Positions 47,321-59,706 of a stretch of 64,000 bases of DNA are shown piece after piece (position 1 is the stretch's first letter; each line of letters starts with the position of its first letter). The notes beneath the pieces were generated by a model. The model saw nothing but the letters and a program-made list of their open reading frames with translations. It was not told the DNA's origin and searched no databases. This DNA comes from Polytrichum commune (lineage: Eukaryota > Streptophyta > Polytrichopsida > Polytrichales > Polytrichaceae), in the NCBI GenBank assembly GCA_950295325.1, contig OX485803.1:47757554-47821553 (forward strand), written 5' to 3'. Made by a program: the position numbers and the translations under genes.

Positions 47321-50300
47321 ATGGTCAAAGGAGCTTGCTCTGCATCACATGACACTATGCAGCAAGATGGGTATAAAGTAGGACATAGGGATAAGTTTGA
47401 GCGGTTAGAAAGTATGAAAGTTGGGAAGAAGCCTGCTTTTTGGGTTATAGTTGGTGTATCAATTGCATTAGTTCTTGTCCTTCCAGCATTTATTCCTCTA
47501 GCATCAATACAACACTACATCAATAAGATCGATGTTGGTGATGAGGTTTGGTGGTTCTCATGGTCATCCATGGGAGATTCTGGTGATTTAACGAGGAAAT
47601 GCCAGGCTCCCCTCAAGGTATACATGTATGATCTTCCTCGAAAGTATAACATGGGTATGATAAAAAAAGTTGACAAGAATCAAGAGCTTCCATGGACAAA
47701 TCATGTAGCGCCTCCATGGTCGCAACGCTGGGAGGTCAACAAGCAACACAGTGTAGAATATTGGCTTATGGTTTATCTACTAGACAGTGGGCTTCACAAA
47801 GATGAGTTGAGGGCAGCTGTAAGAGTAAGGGATCCAGAGCAGGCTGATGTTTTCTTTGTGCCATTCTTTGCATCACTCTCCTTCAACTACCATGCCCATG
47901 GTATGAGTGGACCTGGGGCAGAGGTGGATAGACAACTCCAAGTATGTAACTTACACCTCAGATCAATTATCTGTTATGTGATTATATGTTGCACATATCC
48001 CTGTGCTTCCAGATATTCAGCTGTTTGTGGTCATGTTCTATTTTGTTTTGTCTTCAGTAGCTGATTTGCACAATGCTAGTTGGTCAACTGCTCCATGTAG
48101 TCTAACCCTCTTAGCTCTAACAGAGATACGTTTGAAGCATTGAGCAATGGAATTTGTGAGGGGTGTTAATGCTCTTTAGAACACAAACATGTGTTTCAGT
48201 TAGAGAGCTTTCTTAGACCAATTGTCATATCAACAATAAGAATTATGGGATTTCTAATAGACAGATTCAAATATTTCCACCAGGGTGATATATGGGTTGA
48301 CATACAACTAATTGTTGGAATTGGAGCCATTGATTCCAGGAAAATGTGCTGAATTTCTTGTATGAATCAAAGTGGTGGCAAGCTTCTCAAGGCCGTGACC
48401 ATGTCGTTGTTATCCATCATCCCAATTCTTTCAGGTTCTTTCCAAGCACTGAGACTCTTGTGATACCTATGGTCAAATTTCCTTTGAAGTCGTTCCTTGC
48501 TTGGTTTGAAGAAGTTAAGTAGAAACACCAAGGTGTATTTATTTTTGTCACATGAGCACCTTTAGATCTTAAATAAGAACCTTGTAGTTTTTATCACTTG
48601 GTGTGTCCACCACCTTGTGTTGCCATGTATCACAGGCTGCATTACTGTATTTGTAGCACGTGTCAGAGTATCTATATCATTGTTCTTGTTCAAATGAGAA
48701 TAAGTTTTCCAGTTTTGGATGAATACCAACAATCCTGCCTTTATAGGTCTATTCAAAAGAATATGACCCATTTGAGCTCCACCTTTTGATGGCCTAGTGA
48801 GGCCTAAGAAAAGCACAATTCATGTGAAGTTGACGAAGTTTAGAGCCTTGTTCCAAGAGTTGGACAGGAAGTCCTATGGTGTCTATTACCCTCAGTGGGC
48901 TTTCGCCCCACATGTGTTAGTACATTCCACATGTGCTATCACGTGCTCCATCTGCTTAAATGTCGCAGGTGACTGCAGCAACACTACTTTCAGCTTTCCT
49001 TTCTCTTGTGTGCTGATGAGGCAAGATGAACTGGGAGACAAAATCTCATCCTACTTGCATACTGTATTGGCTGACTATGTTGCTGCTGTTGATTATCCAA
49101 AATGTTCATCCTTGCTTGTGTACTGACCAGGCATTACAGGGATTACCTCAATGCATCAATACTCGTAGTTTCTGATTTTGGGAGGTTGAAGAAAACAGTT
49201 GGTCGGCTACAGAAGGATGTAGTGGCACCTTATGCACATGTAGTGCACACATATGAACAAGACAGTACTTTGGACCCATTCTCAGCGCGCAAGACCCTTC
49301 TGTTCTTCCAGGGAAGGATAAGTCGCAAAGATGTATGTAATAAATTTGACTTATCTGTGTAGTTGTTGTAGACGACATCTCCCATGTGTGCAGCTTTTGT
49401 GGTTCATAGTTATCTTCTTACTTTCAGAAGGTGTGTGGATTGCCAGAATTACCTTTCCACATTTTAAGTGGGATCAATAGTGGTGTTGAAGAGATAAGAG
49501 CCAAGCTGGACGTTCACCATTCTTTGGGCCTGTTGAAGATTGAAAACTTGGCTCCTTTTTTATTGCATTAGAATTACCTTGTCCTCAAGAAGTGAGTTGG
49601 CACCTTGTACAGGATGGGGTCGTACGGGCTAAGCTGGCAGAGTTGCTTGTGAACAAGACTGAGGTGCATTATGTAAACAGCAAGCCCTCTTCGGAAGCAC
49701 TCGCAGAGGTACTTAACTGATGTATCGGCAGTTTTTCTGAATGTTTACGAATACCTCTCGTCATGACGTTCTTTAAGAGTTGGGTTTCTTTTTTCAAATA
49801 GAACCATCCACTTAGGGCTGTGGTGAATACATGATCATGCTTTTATTTAAAAACATGTACCTGCTTTTCATATCTTTTTACACCAATTGCTTTTAAAAGG
49901 AATCAACCATTTCTAGTTGATAATTGAATGCCCTTCACCCAAGAGCTTTAGCGATTATGCTGTGTTATTTGAACAGACTTACAAAAACGTTCTTCTTTTT
50001 GATAGGCATCATTATTTAAGGAAATAAAAGTCTTGAAAATCTAAGCAGATGATAAACTGAATTTCTTCTTGCAGGCAACCAAGGGTATGAGATCATCACG
50101 TTTCTGTTTGCATCCAGCAGGGGATACACCTTCAAGCTGTCGCCTTTTTGATGCCATTGTGAGCCACTGTGTACCTGTCATCATCAGTGACAAACTCGAG
50201 TTACCTTTTGAGGATGAATTGAACTACAGTGAGTTTTCTGTATTTATTTCAACCGAAGATGCTATCAAGCCAGACCATGTGCTGGACACAGTAAGAAACA

Positions 50301-50494
50301 TCAAGAAAGAGCAATGGTTGCAGATGTGGAACAAATTGAAGGCGATTGCTCACCACTTTGAGTACCAGCATCCGGCCAAGAAGGATGATGCTGTTGACAT
50401 GATATTTAAGCAGGTGCAGCGCAAACTACCACCAATCAAACTTGCAGTTCATCGATCGCAAAGACTGAAAATTGCAGACTGGTGGCAACATTGA
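47321..50494 (+). CDS. ARAD1: GT47 exostosin-family arabinosyltransferase, ARAD1-like, 5 coding exons, 477 aa
   Basis: Coding exons are 47321-47941, 48340-48434, 49131-49332, 49613-49708 and 50075-50494, 1434 nt in frame. The product is a type II Golgi membrane protein with a short cytosolic tail, one membrane segment at residues 39-61 ([19 protein letters not shown]), a stem, and the exostosin/GT47 domain from [13 protein letters not shown] (98) to near the end. Conserved blocks include KQHSVEYW (141-148), [13 protein letters not shown] (171-183), [19 protein letters not shown] (347-365) and [14 protein letters not shown] (372-385). Arabidopsis ARAD1 and ARAD2 are needed for the arabinan side chains of pectic rhamnogalacturonan I; length and blocks match ARAD1 throughout. 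Activity here is inferred. The start is the first ATG after an in-frame TAG. All introns are GT-AG. Confidence 0.92.
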
Positions 50495-52164
50495 CAACGA
50501 GCACGGATCACAACACTAAAGGTTGCAACAATTGATGGAGGGAACAGCTTGTATGATTTGATTACTCTGAAGCAGCTTGCGTACTTCAGGTAGATGTTTT
50601 TATGATCTTCAAGAGCAGGAAAAGTCCAGATTTAGTTGCTCTTGCTACCCATCTTTCTTGCTTGCTTTGCAGCAAAGTGTGTAACCGAGGTTACCTTGTA
50701 AACTATGGACTTGGAACAAAACACTTGCAACAATATGCTAACTATTTTGTATAGGAATACTCTATACAAACTCAAATATGTGTAAATGAATTGCACCTAT
50801 TGACAATGTGTCAATACCATCAATGGTTTCAATGTACAATTTGCACTCGAAAAGTAAGTAGTAAAATACTCAATAAATTTAAGTACAAGCCACATACAAA
50901 CATATTGTACAACTTATATTGTTGCATGTAGAGATTTCTTAGCACCCCCATGTTTGGAAAGGAAAAAGAAAGAAGAATCTCAAAAGCATGTTCAGTATCA
51001 TGAGTCTACCTCAACATTGTGATTGCTAGCATGTGTGCAATGATTTTCCCGGGTTTAAAAGTATTTCCCAATAGCTTAGGAGATAGATTTTGGTATGCTC
51101 CCATGTCTTGCATTGATTGGTGACTTGCAACATTAAATGTCAAATTGTATTTGTCATATGTTTTTCTTTCTTTTGAGGATAACTACTGTTTTTGGGAAAA
51201 CATTTAGGATGTGATACTTGGCATATTAGACTACATTTTCTACAAAACCTCATAAATTAGGAACTCAAATCAACCTCTGGTGACCATAAATTGGGTGAGT
51301 ACGAAAATAACCTAGGTAAACAACCTTGCAAAGTGATTGGCAAAAAATTCAATAGCTAAGTGTACAAGGTATGTATGGAGAGAGAGAGAGAGAATTATTG
51401 TATAAAAGCGTACCTCTCATCCATCCAACGTAAAGAATTCGATTCTGTTAGGTTTTTTAACCAATTCATCTCAAATGACCTTGAGTAAAGTAATTCAAAG
51501 TCTTCAAATCTAATTCCGGTGTCAAATCAACTCAAAAAAGTAACATTGGGCTCCATACTATTTCAAGGCATTTATGTTGGATGAAATGAGAGGTACACTC
51601 ATATTTGATAATCGCCTCTCTCCGGTATGTACAACCAATATAAGCAACCCGATTACATTTTCACAAGCTCATTAGTCACATGCATATATATGATGTAGTG
51701 TATAGAATTGGGGTCTATGCAAAATTCACCCTATCTGAATTTCCTATCAGGCAGATGTGCCTAATGCGGTTTCCAATCTCAAACTGACACCTATATTTCA
51801 ATGGTGTAGGGTTAGGTGGGAACCTAAGAATGGACACCGAAAAGACATGTGTTGGAAAGAGATTGGAGCCTCCTCAAAGTTTGATAACTATTGTGGATGC
51901 AATCGTCAACATAAGTGGAGGGACCTATGTGATCATCTAACCACCCCAAGAATCTTCACTTTGACATAGGATATTCATATGAGGAAATTGGGTACAGGCA
52001 CGATTTGGATCTGCTAATCATCTCACACTATTGCATGTTTCATATCCTAAATTATGAGAAGTGGGTGCAGAGAGACACGTGTCCATTTAAGACCCGCTAA
52101 ATTTAACTTCCTCCATTGAATCGAAGCCACGTAGGCAGGTGCGGCCAATGCCCCGATATCATCC
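50495..52164. other. 3' UTR of the GT47 gene and spacer
   Basis: The first few hundred bases are presumably 3' UTR; a CAATAAATTT lies at 50871. The rest holds one inverted-repeat MITE (51377-51623) and no gene. The 70-codon frame at 51757 shows no recognisable content. Confidence 0.5.
51377..51623. mobile_element. inverted-repeat MITE, family B copy 2, 8-9-bp duplication
   Basis: Ends GGAGAGAG ... and ... CTCTCTCC enclose inverted CCTCTCATCCATCCAAC and GTTGGATGAAATGAGAGG blocks. GGTATGTA flanks both sides (51368-51375 and 51624-51631); a ninth base differs. An 8-9-bp duplication points to hAT or Mutator-like mobilisation. It is related to 11511-11772. Confidence 0.65.
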
Positions 52165-52822
52165 ATTGTACATCCAGATATAATTTACGTCATCCATCCA
52201 TCATCCATGTGGCCTCCTCTGGGAATTAGGGCTTGGCGCTCAAGAGCAGAGGAGACATTGCGGTGAATTCGTGGAGCTCGATGCGGTGCTTATGACAAGT
52301 GTGCAGATTGATGGGGTTTTACAAGCGTCGCATGTGATTATGGGCTCTGATTTATGGCATCTTTGCCTAATTTAAATTCTTCTCGGATCGAATGCCAGAA
52401 AATTGAAGGTGAGGTGAGCCGATTCTCTGTTTTTAATTTGGGATTTAAGTCCACGTGTGGTTGCTTTGAAGTGTCTATGCGTGAACTGAAGTGCAATTTA
52501 TCCAGTAGATGGCTTGACTATGCGCTTTAATGCTCCACTTCGTTGGAGTATCGGGCATGGTGAATCTAACGTGGTAAATTGCTTAGGAATTCTTGTATTG
52601 TGTATTCGTAGTAAGATTTCATGGATGATTGCCACAATCTGGTAGTGATAAGTTTTCTCTTTGGGGTTCTAGAGTGGGAGATTTTTCGTGATATGAGTTT
52701 GAGGTGAGGGTTGCAACGTTTTTTTACTGGATGCTTGAGTTTGATGTCGAAGTATTTGTTGCGCATCCACGCTTTGATTTTATTGTCGTTTAGCTAATCA
52801 CTTGTACTCTCCTGATCTGCAG
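52165..52822 (+). promoter_or_regulatory. promoter, leader exon and leader intron of the G-patch gene
   Basis: Sequence shared with the upstream duplicate begins here. The leader exon ends at AAAATTGAAG|GTGAGG (about 52410), and the leader intron ends at CTGATCTGCAG (52822). Conservation with the duplicate outlines the functional upstream region. No TATA box is clear. Confidence 0.55.
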
Positions 52823-52832
52823 GGTACGGCTA

Positions 52833-52894
52833 ATGGGAGCGTGCAATAGAAGAATGGGTTGGAAATGAAATTGCAACTGCAAATATGTCAGTAA
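52833..52894 (+). promoter_or_regulatory. two overlapping uORFs before the G-patch start
   Basis: uORF1 runs from ATG 52833 to TGA 52868 (11 codons). uORF2 starts at 52865, sharing ATGA with the end of uORF1, and ends at TAA 52894, beyond the main ATG at 52885. Ribosomes would have to skip or reinitiate to reach the main frame. In the broken duplicate the first ATG is lost and the second is rearranged. Confidence 0.55.
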
Positions 52895-54833
52895 GGGAGA
52901 AGCCATCTACTTCTGCTGGGACTACTTTTGTGAGAGGAGGGGAAGCTTTGGCTGCTCCGAATAGAAGAAAGAAAGGAGATGTAAATACCACACTTGGCTC
53001 AGTTGGCTTTACTGCAGAAGAAACAACATCATTTTATGGTAAACTTGTTGGCCTACCTTCAAATGTTAGGTTAAGAACGCAGCTGTTGCCTGATGTGAAT
53101 CCTGCTGCATCTTTGGGAAACTCAAATGGGTGGATGCTACCGGCAGCTGATGTCGAGAGCCAAGTTTCATCAAGCTGCGATCCTCCAAACAAGCTTTCGG
53201 AGTCAAATATTGGTTTTCAGGTGTGTACTTCTGTCATCTGTGGATTCCTTTCTGAATCAATTTATGTCGTTGCCTCCTGCAAACCTGAGGGTTTGTGTTT
53301 CTGGCAATTTTCTTGGGGAGATTTGTCTTGATAATAATGGTAGGTGAAATGAAATTTCCAAATGCCAAGAAAGATGGCAATGGTTGTGCGAGTATCAAGA
53401 GTACTTCAGTTGCAAAAAATTCTTCATAGGGGGGCTGGCAGTGGTTCAGTGATTTGAATACCTTGAAGGACGTTTATGCCTTCAATGACCTTCATTTAAA
53501 GGACATATCCTAATTTTACGTGGGCACCATAAAGTATTAAAATAAAGGCAATTGCTTAAATGTACATGATGTATGTAATCTCTTTTCACTCTGTTGCAAA
53601 ATATCCTGTGCTCACATCAACATTTGACCCACTTCCTTTTATGTTATTGGTCCAAACTATCTGAACTTCTGATCTACATGTTCAATGTTTTTGACGTTGA
53701 AGCTGATGGACATAGGACTTGTGATGTGGTTGTTGTTTGCAGTTACTAAAGAAATCAGGGTGGAATGAGGGTACGGGCCTTGGTGCAACTGAACAGGTTA
53801 GACATTCCTTCACTATATATGTTGGACTTGGCATTTCATGTTATTTTTTATCATCCACGCTAATTCCTCATCAACCGAGTCACTGTTTGAATTATCAGAT
53901 GCTGTAATTGGTCTTGTCTTGATTCTATTGAGGCTATTCTAATATTCACATTCTTGACCTTGTGAAATGGCATTGAATTTTAATGCTGAAGTTTTATCTT
54001 GGTAAAAATGACCTGATATTCAACTATGTCACTCTTTGATGAGGTGCTGGCTGTTTGCAGATGTTACCCATCTAGGCACTGTTTTTTCTAAGTTTCTACA
54101 TGTGTTCGAAATGTGCAGCTTCTATTGACACTGAAAATCTATGTGCAGGGAAGATTAAATCCAGTGGAGCCTCAACTCAAGCAGGATAGGCTCGGTATAG
54201 GAGCAGAGCTAAAAGCAAAGAAAAGGGTAAAGTCAAGCTATGAAGAGAGGCAACACCGACGAGAGACTTCTAAGGCAAGCATATCTATGACATTAACTTT
54301 GATCATTTTATGTGAATACTAATATGCTTCTTGGCAAACATGGTCACCTGGACTCCAGGTATCTGTGGGTATTGGTTGAAATGTGAGTTTCTTTTGTGTC
54401 TTATTCATTTGTGATAATCCTTGTGTTGGACTCTTGAGAAATGGAATGTAGCATATGACCTGTGGTGAGACTGTTACTTGCAAAGTTCTGACGTTTGCTT
54501 TACAATAGAACTGTCTGTTCTGGTGGTTAGAGACTCTTGGGAAATTGAAGCACTCAGAATCTCCTTGTTGTGGATTGTGAAAGATCTTAGACGCTCTTGG
54601 ATGGTTTTAGTAATGTTCAGTTTCTTGTTGTGAAGTCTTGAATGCATGATTTTTTTTTTCAAAAGTTGGAGGCTGCTAATGGGCTTGTTTGTGATATGTA
54701 GGATGTGGCGGAAGACGTCAAGGAGAAAGGGTTGTCAAAGAAGGCAAGAAAAGCACGTGCTAAAGCTGAACGTGAGCAACAAGAAGCCCTTAGCAAGGCA
54801 TTTTATCGAGAATTTTGGCCAGAGAATGTGTGA
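52885..54833 (+). CDS. G-patch domain protein, 4 coding exons, 215 aa
   Basis: Coding exons are 52885-53220, 53743-53796, 54149-54274 and 54702-54833, 648 nt in frame. Residues 1-112 (FVRGGEALAAPNRRKKGD, then a FTAEETTSFYGKLVGLPS segment) are low in recognisable motifs. The G-patch is split between exons 2 and 3: LLKKSGWNEGTGLGATEQ joined to GRLNPVEPQLKQDRLGIGAE (residues 113-150). It shows the family's GW, GxGLG and QGR glycines. The C-terminal tail is strongly basic and helical (LSKKARKARAKAEREQQ) and ends FYREFWPENV. G-patch proteins commonly bind RNA or activate DEAH helicases in splicing and ribosome assembly, so a nuclear RNA-processing role is likely but inferred. The third coding exon ends in a GC donor. 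Confidence 0.88.
54275..54701 (+). other. GC-AG intron in the G-patch gene
   Basis: The exon ends CTTCTAAG and the intron begins GCAAGC, matching the AG|GCAAGT consensus of the rare GC-AG class. It ends GATATGTAG. Frame is kept (…ETSK then DVAEDVKEK). No GT donor nearby preserves both the frame and the conserved coding sequence. Confidence 0.75.
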
Positions 54834-57800
54834 TGCTTTGGGATAACCAGGAAATGTATAGATTGATTATGATGGTTCTGCAGATGTAGACAAGTGTAAT
54901 TTAAATGAAGTGATACAAGTAGCCACTAGAATCAGCTCCCATGTCTTTGTTCTTTGTCACTTCTGTGAACAACGTCAGAGGCCAGAGGATTGAATCCAAA
55001 TTTTTGCATCCTAGGGATTGCCAGGAACCATAAGGTCACTGGTTGTTGTATGTAGAGATCTATTTCTGCTGATGTTTTGTAGTAATCTGCAAAGGACCAT
55101 AGGAGAATAGTTTAGATTATGAAACTCCAACCTTTCTCTATTGTATATTGAACGAAGTTGTTGTAGATCTGAGATGGGCTCTCATAATCATTTATTGATT
55201 TAAAATGATGTCATTCTAATTGAGGACATTTTCTCTATAAGGATTTTTTCAGTTCTGGATGTGAAATCATGAAACCAGTACTAAATGAGGTTGGTGCACA
55301 ACAGGTTGTTGATATGATTAGTGGCAGTGGGTTGTGTCAAATTTGAGGTAGAAGTGTGGACATTATTCAATGTTGTAACTCAATGGTCCACTGAATTTGG
55401 TGTTGATGTGAAGGTAGTCTTCAACATTCCGTGGCTACAGTAGTTCACAGTGTAGTTACAACCAGCAAAATAAAATTCAAAGCAACCTTGCAGTGCAATG
55501 TCTATCATATTTGGAGATGGTGTCTAGGATAGCAAGTCTTCAAAATGTTATTTGGGGCTCCAAAAACTTGTTGAATTGCTTGAGACCAAGGCTAGAAAAA
55601 TACTTCAAAATATTAAATCTAGGTGGATTAGTATGTTGAGTCCATTGAAATGTGTGTTGACTGAGATTGCACCCTTTTGGTGAAGATGTACTCTATTCAA
55701 TTTGTGAATCTGGCAATCCTTGTAGCCAAGGTGAGCTATGAACTCATGGCCGACATTAAATGCTTGCTCACCTTGGATGTAGAGGTACCCCTTCTAGAGG
55801 TTGTGAAGGCTCTGGTTGTCTTTGCTCAATCCCATTTTATGTATGCATGTAATTTGACAAGGTCGTTGAATTAATGCATCCAAGATGTCCACAATTTATA
55901 TTGCTTTGAGAATGTATTCAAATATGATGCATTCTCATGCTTTGTGAGGATTTGTGAGCTCACATGAGAGTATACACATGAGGTGGCACCTGGATGTGGA
56001 TTGATTGTGTTGAGCACCTTGTCTTTGAGGCCCACCTTTCAACATCAACATGATCACACCTCGATGCAACTTGCAAAGACCCTATCACTCACATGAGAAG
56101 CTTTGCAACAAAGGAGTTGTTCAATCATAGCATTGCTGAGATGAAGGGTGAAGTTGGTGATATGTTATTTTTACCATTCTTTTTCCTTTTTCTTTTCCTC
56201 ATGCTTTTGAGGTTTGTTGTGTTCAGTGGTCCTTGGTGTGTTGGTTTTATTGTTGTAGATGCAACAACAAAGATGGTCATGGAACTTGAGAACTAGTTCC
56301 TACCAAGTGATGTCATGGATGCATAATCCATAGTGTACCTTGAATTTTGGCTTGAGCTAGAGCATGAGGACAAGCTAACATGTTACATGACCACTTGAAG
56401 GCCACATATGGTCACCTAAACAATATCTCAAGTGTTGACTAGCAACTCCACATGTTCATGGTGGCAACGTTAAAATATTTTGAGCACGCAATGCATGCAC
56501 TTGATTTGCATGTTTACCCTATAACAAAGCTTTGGCGCAATTTGGTGCAATCATGTCCATTGAAATGAATGTTTTCGGAGTTTTTTAAGCTAGCAGTAAT
56601 TGTGATGATCTAAGTTTTTTTTTTTTTTTTTTTTTTTTTTTTCCGGTGGTTTGTATTCATAGTATTCATGCATTTCTTGTCAATTATGTGCATGCGATTA
56701 GGTTATTTGTTAACTTTGTTTCATTGTTTCCCATTTTTGTAGGTGCTTCGGAGCATTGAAAATGAAAGAACTTTCCTTAATGTTTTTTTTTTTCACAACA
56801 AACTGCGTAATTGCTTGGTAAAACACTTGACATTTATTATGAGCATGTTCACACATAGACACTACACTTTGACTTCATTTCCATACAAGGAAATTGTCTT
56901 GGGTTCAAGAGCTTGCAAGCCAAAGTTGGGTAGATATGCATTCATTGCTTGTTCATGTAAAGTTGTGCAAAGTTGGGTTTATGTTTTTTGATGTTCATGT
57001 AAACATGGCCTTTGTGCTCACATCAATTATTCAATTCAACATTCGGACACTCTCTAAATTTTAAGGAATTCTCTAATTTTGAATTTATGATTTGCATATA
57101 TGTGGTTAGAAATATGAGATAATTTACATATGCCATATCCAAGGTGGCTAGCCAATTGTGGATTGCACATTTTGGCATGAGAATTTGTGGAGATGCTTAG
57201 CTATTGAATTGTTCCCATCTAGTGGATCACACAAGTGTTCCGCTCATTTCTCAAATGAATTTGATTGGTCAATGATCTACTTTTGTGGATAAAACATGGC
57301 ATTTTCTTGTGCATCACTTCCTTCAATTATCATAATCTAAAACTCCAAAGAATTACTCGTTTTCCCTTGTTATAGCTCATCTCCCATGTTTCAAGATCCT
57401 ACAAACAAATCCCATTTTGGCCTCAGAACTTGTTCATGAAAATCTCACAATCAACATTGAGTGACATGCACTCAAAACAACCCTTTCATAGGCTTGGGAA
57501 GTTACGGGTTGATACTTATGTGGTCACTGGTCAATCGGTGTAATCGGACACCTAATAATTGAGTAGTGTCTTAGTCATCAAAGTTTTCTGATGGCTTTTT
57601 TGCCATGGTTAACACGGACTTAGAGGCACTCTCTAAAGGGTTGGACACATGACCCAGTTTTATTGCGGTGCAACTAGTTTTAGCCATTGGGAAGACAAGG
57701 CATTTGGGTGAACAACTGTACAATACAACAAAAAAATGGTTGTAGCTAAGACAAGCCACCCAACATATTGTTAAATGCAATAAAAGCACAACATGCATTT

Positions 57801-57989
57801 TACCCCAATCCAATAAACACATTGCATATGTTTTACCCTACAATGAATTTGCCAAAATATTCAACTGTCATGTTCAGTTTTTTACCTTTTTACTTACTCT
57901 TGCGGCCCAAGTCCTCCAAGAGCCGCCTGGGCTATGGAAGCCCATGCCATGTGCCTAGCCCTTGAAAGTACAATTTGGACACCCACTAA
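54834..57989. other. 3' UTR of the G-patch gene and decayed transposase region
   Basis: The first ~0.4 kb is probably 3' UTR. From about 55250 to 56350 fragments of a transposase-like protein can be followed (separate entry). The rest is AT-rich spacer with a 30-base poly-T run at about 56617. Confidence 0.5.
55250..56350 (+). pseudogene. degenerate transposase-like (hAT type?) remnant
   Basis: Plus-strand frames broken by stops read, in order, KSRWISMLSPLKCVLTEI, VKMYSIQFVNLAILVAKVSYEL, PLLEVVKALVVFAQSHFMYA, CIQDVHNLYCFENVFKYDAF and VRICELT. The spacing and hydrophobic pattern resemble the central region of BED/hAT-type transposases of non-seed plants as I remember them. The frame changes several times and many stops intervene, so it is dead. 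Assignment to hAT is tentative; no ends were found. Confidence 0.4.
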
Positions 57990-58529
57990 GGGGTTGTTTA
58001 CACCATGGACCATGAAGTCTTCCCAAGGCCTTGTAAAAAATGTGATTGATTGTTGAACTCGTCCTTGGACCACTTTGGTTTACACCAAGGAAAAAAATAT
58101 CAGAGTGACCATGGAGTTCGAGGTCCCCAAAAGACATATTTTATGGCCTACATCACCCACTGACATGGTCCAACGGGTCTTGCGGTGGGAGAGGCAAAAT
58201 AGGTGCTTTGGTAGAAAAACGAAGGGGCCCATGGTAGAAAAATGTTGTTATAATAAATTTTTAATGATTTTTTTGGGGGGGAAGAGAAGATGAAGAGAGG
58301 AGAAGTCAAAAGAACGGTCAAACTTGAATGTTTTCTTTTTCCTTCAAAGCTGCCCTTTTTGTGTACATATTAGAGAATTTAACACATTCACTTCTGGTGC
58401 ATGGTCATTTCTCTTGGTCCACATTCGGTTTACTCCTAGTGAGCAGCCCAAAGACGTTGTAAAGTGAATCTTAAGGAAATTGGACCATGGGAAATGCCAT
58501 CTTTCATGGTCCAAGGTGTAAACCAGCCC
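57990..58529. mobile_element. GTTTACACC MITE family, copy 2, TAA duplication
   Basis: Ends GGGGTTGTTTACACCATGGA and (reversed) GGGCTGGTTTACACCTTGGA are flanked by TAA at 57987-57989 and 58530-58532. Internal CCATGGTCC palindromes repeat near both ends. It is 540 bp and non-coding. The TNA duplication and GGG ends point to PIF/Harbinger mobilisation. Confidence 0.8.
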
Positions 58530-58947
58530 TAAGTGATTTGTATTGAGTACTCGCACACAGTGGCCAAGAACAGGAGGCATTGTGGCACCGAAGAAACATA
58601 GTGCAAGTGACACACACACACATTGGACACAATTGGGTGAGATTCTTGGCTCATCGGACACATCACGGAGCAGGCCTTTTCATTGGATTTTTAGAGTGAT
58701 GTTTACATTTGTTGCTGTTGTTGAGACTTAACAAAGGGTCACCAGGAGCAAGTCTGAAACCCTGACCACAATTTGGGCGGACCAACCCATACACTCGTTC
58801 CTTGTTGGATGCCTAAACCCTTGCCTCCAAGGAACCAGTGTACGGGTTGTTTCGTCCCGGCCCCTTGACCGCATGATGGATCATGAACTTTGTTTGCAGT
58901 GTTGTGAAGTGAGATTGTGCAGTAACCCGTCTCCAATCTATCTCTCA

Positions 58948-59424
58948 AGGCCAGTTTACACAATGGACCATGAAGTCGGACCATGGCGATGTAAGAGCGT
59001 TGATCGGCTACTGAACTCGTCCTGGGACCACTTCAATTTGCACTAAGAAAAAAATGGCAGAGGGACCATGGAGGTCGAGGTCCCCAAAGTACAATTTTCA
59101 AGGCCTAGTAAATGCACTAACATGATCCAATGGGTTTTGCGGTGAGAGAGGCAAGAGAGGTGGTATGGTAGGAAAAGGCAGGGGCCCATGTCAAAGAAAT
59201 GCCATTATAGTACCTTTTTTTTAATGAAATTTAATCATTAAAAAATCAACACATTCACTTTTTGGTGCATGGTCATTCTTCTTGGTCCACATTCGGTTTA
59301 CATCTCGTGAGGGACCCAAGGCTTTCAAAACTATTTTTTTAAGAAGTCGGACCATGGAATTTGGACCATTGAAAAAGGTCCTCTTCCATGGTCCGACTTC
59401 ATGGTCCATAGTGTAAACCGGCCC
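58948..59424. mobile_element. GTTTACACC MITE family, copy 3, TCA duplication
   Basis: Ends AGGCCAGTTTACACAATGGA and (reversed) GGGCCGGTTTACACTATGGA are flanked by TCA at 58945-58947 and 59425-59427. Inner CATGAAGTCGGACCATGG is repeated inverted near the right end. It is 477 bp and non-coding. Confidence 0.8.
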
Positions 59425-59706
59425 TCAGTTGTGTAAGCTTCAATGTGACCTCCCACCCCACAAGCCTGTTACAACATGGAAGAAACCAATAACTTGTTTG
59501 GGAGGATTATTTCTCCAATGTACCCCAACAACCTAGTGGTTGCTTTTAACGGATTCAAAAGCTTCGAGCGAGTCTTAAATGGGTTCCTGTTAGTTATTGA
59601 ACTACTCTTTTGTGACTATATTTGTCCCTATCACAAAATATACAACAAGTCAAGAGAAGAAAGCTTATTTGGTTGACCGATTGAAAATATTCATGTGTTC
59701 AATTTT

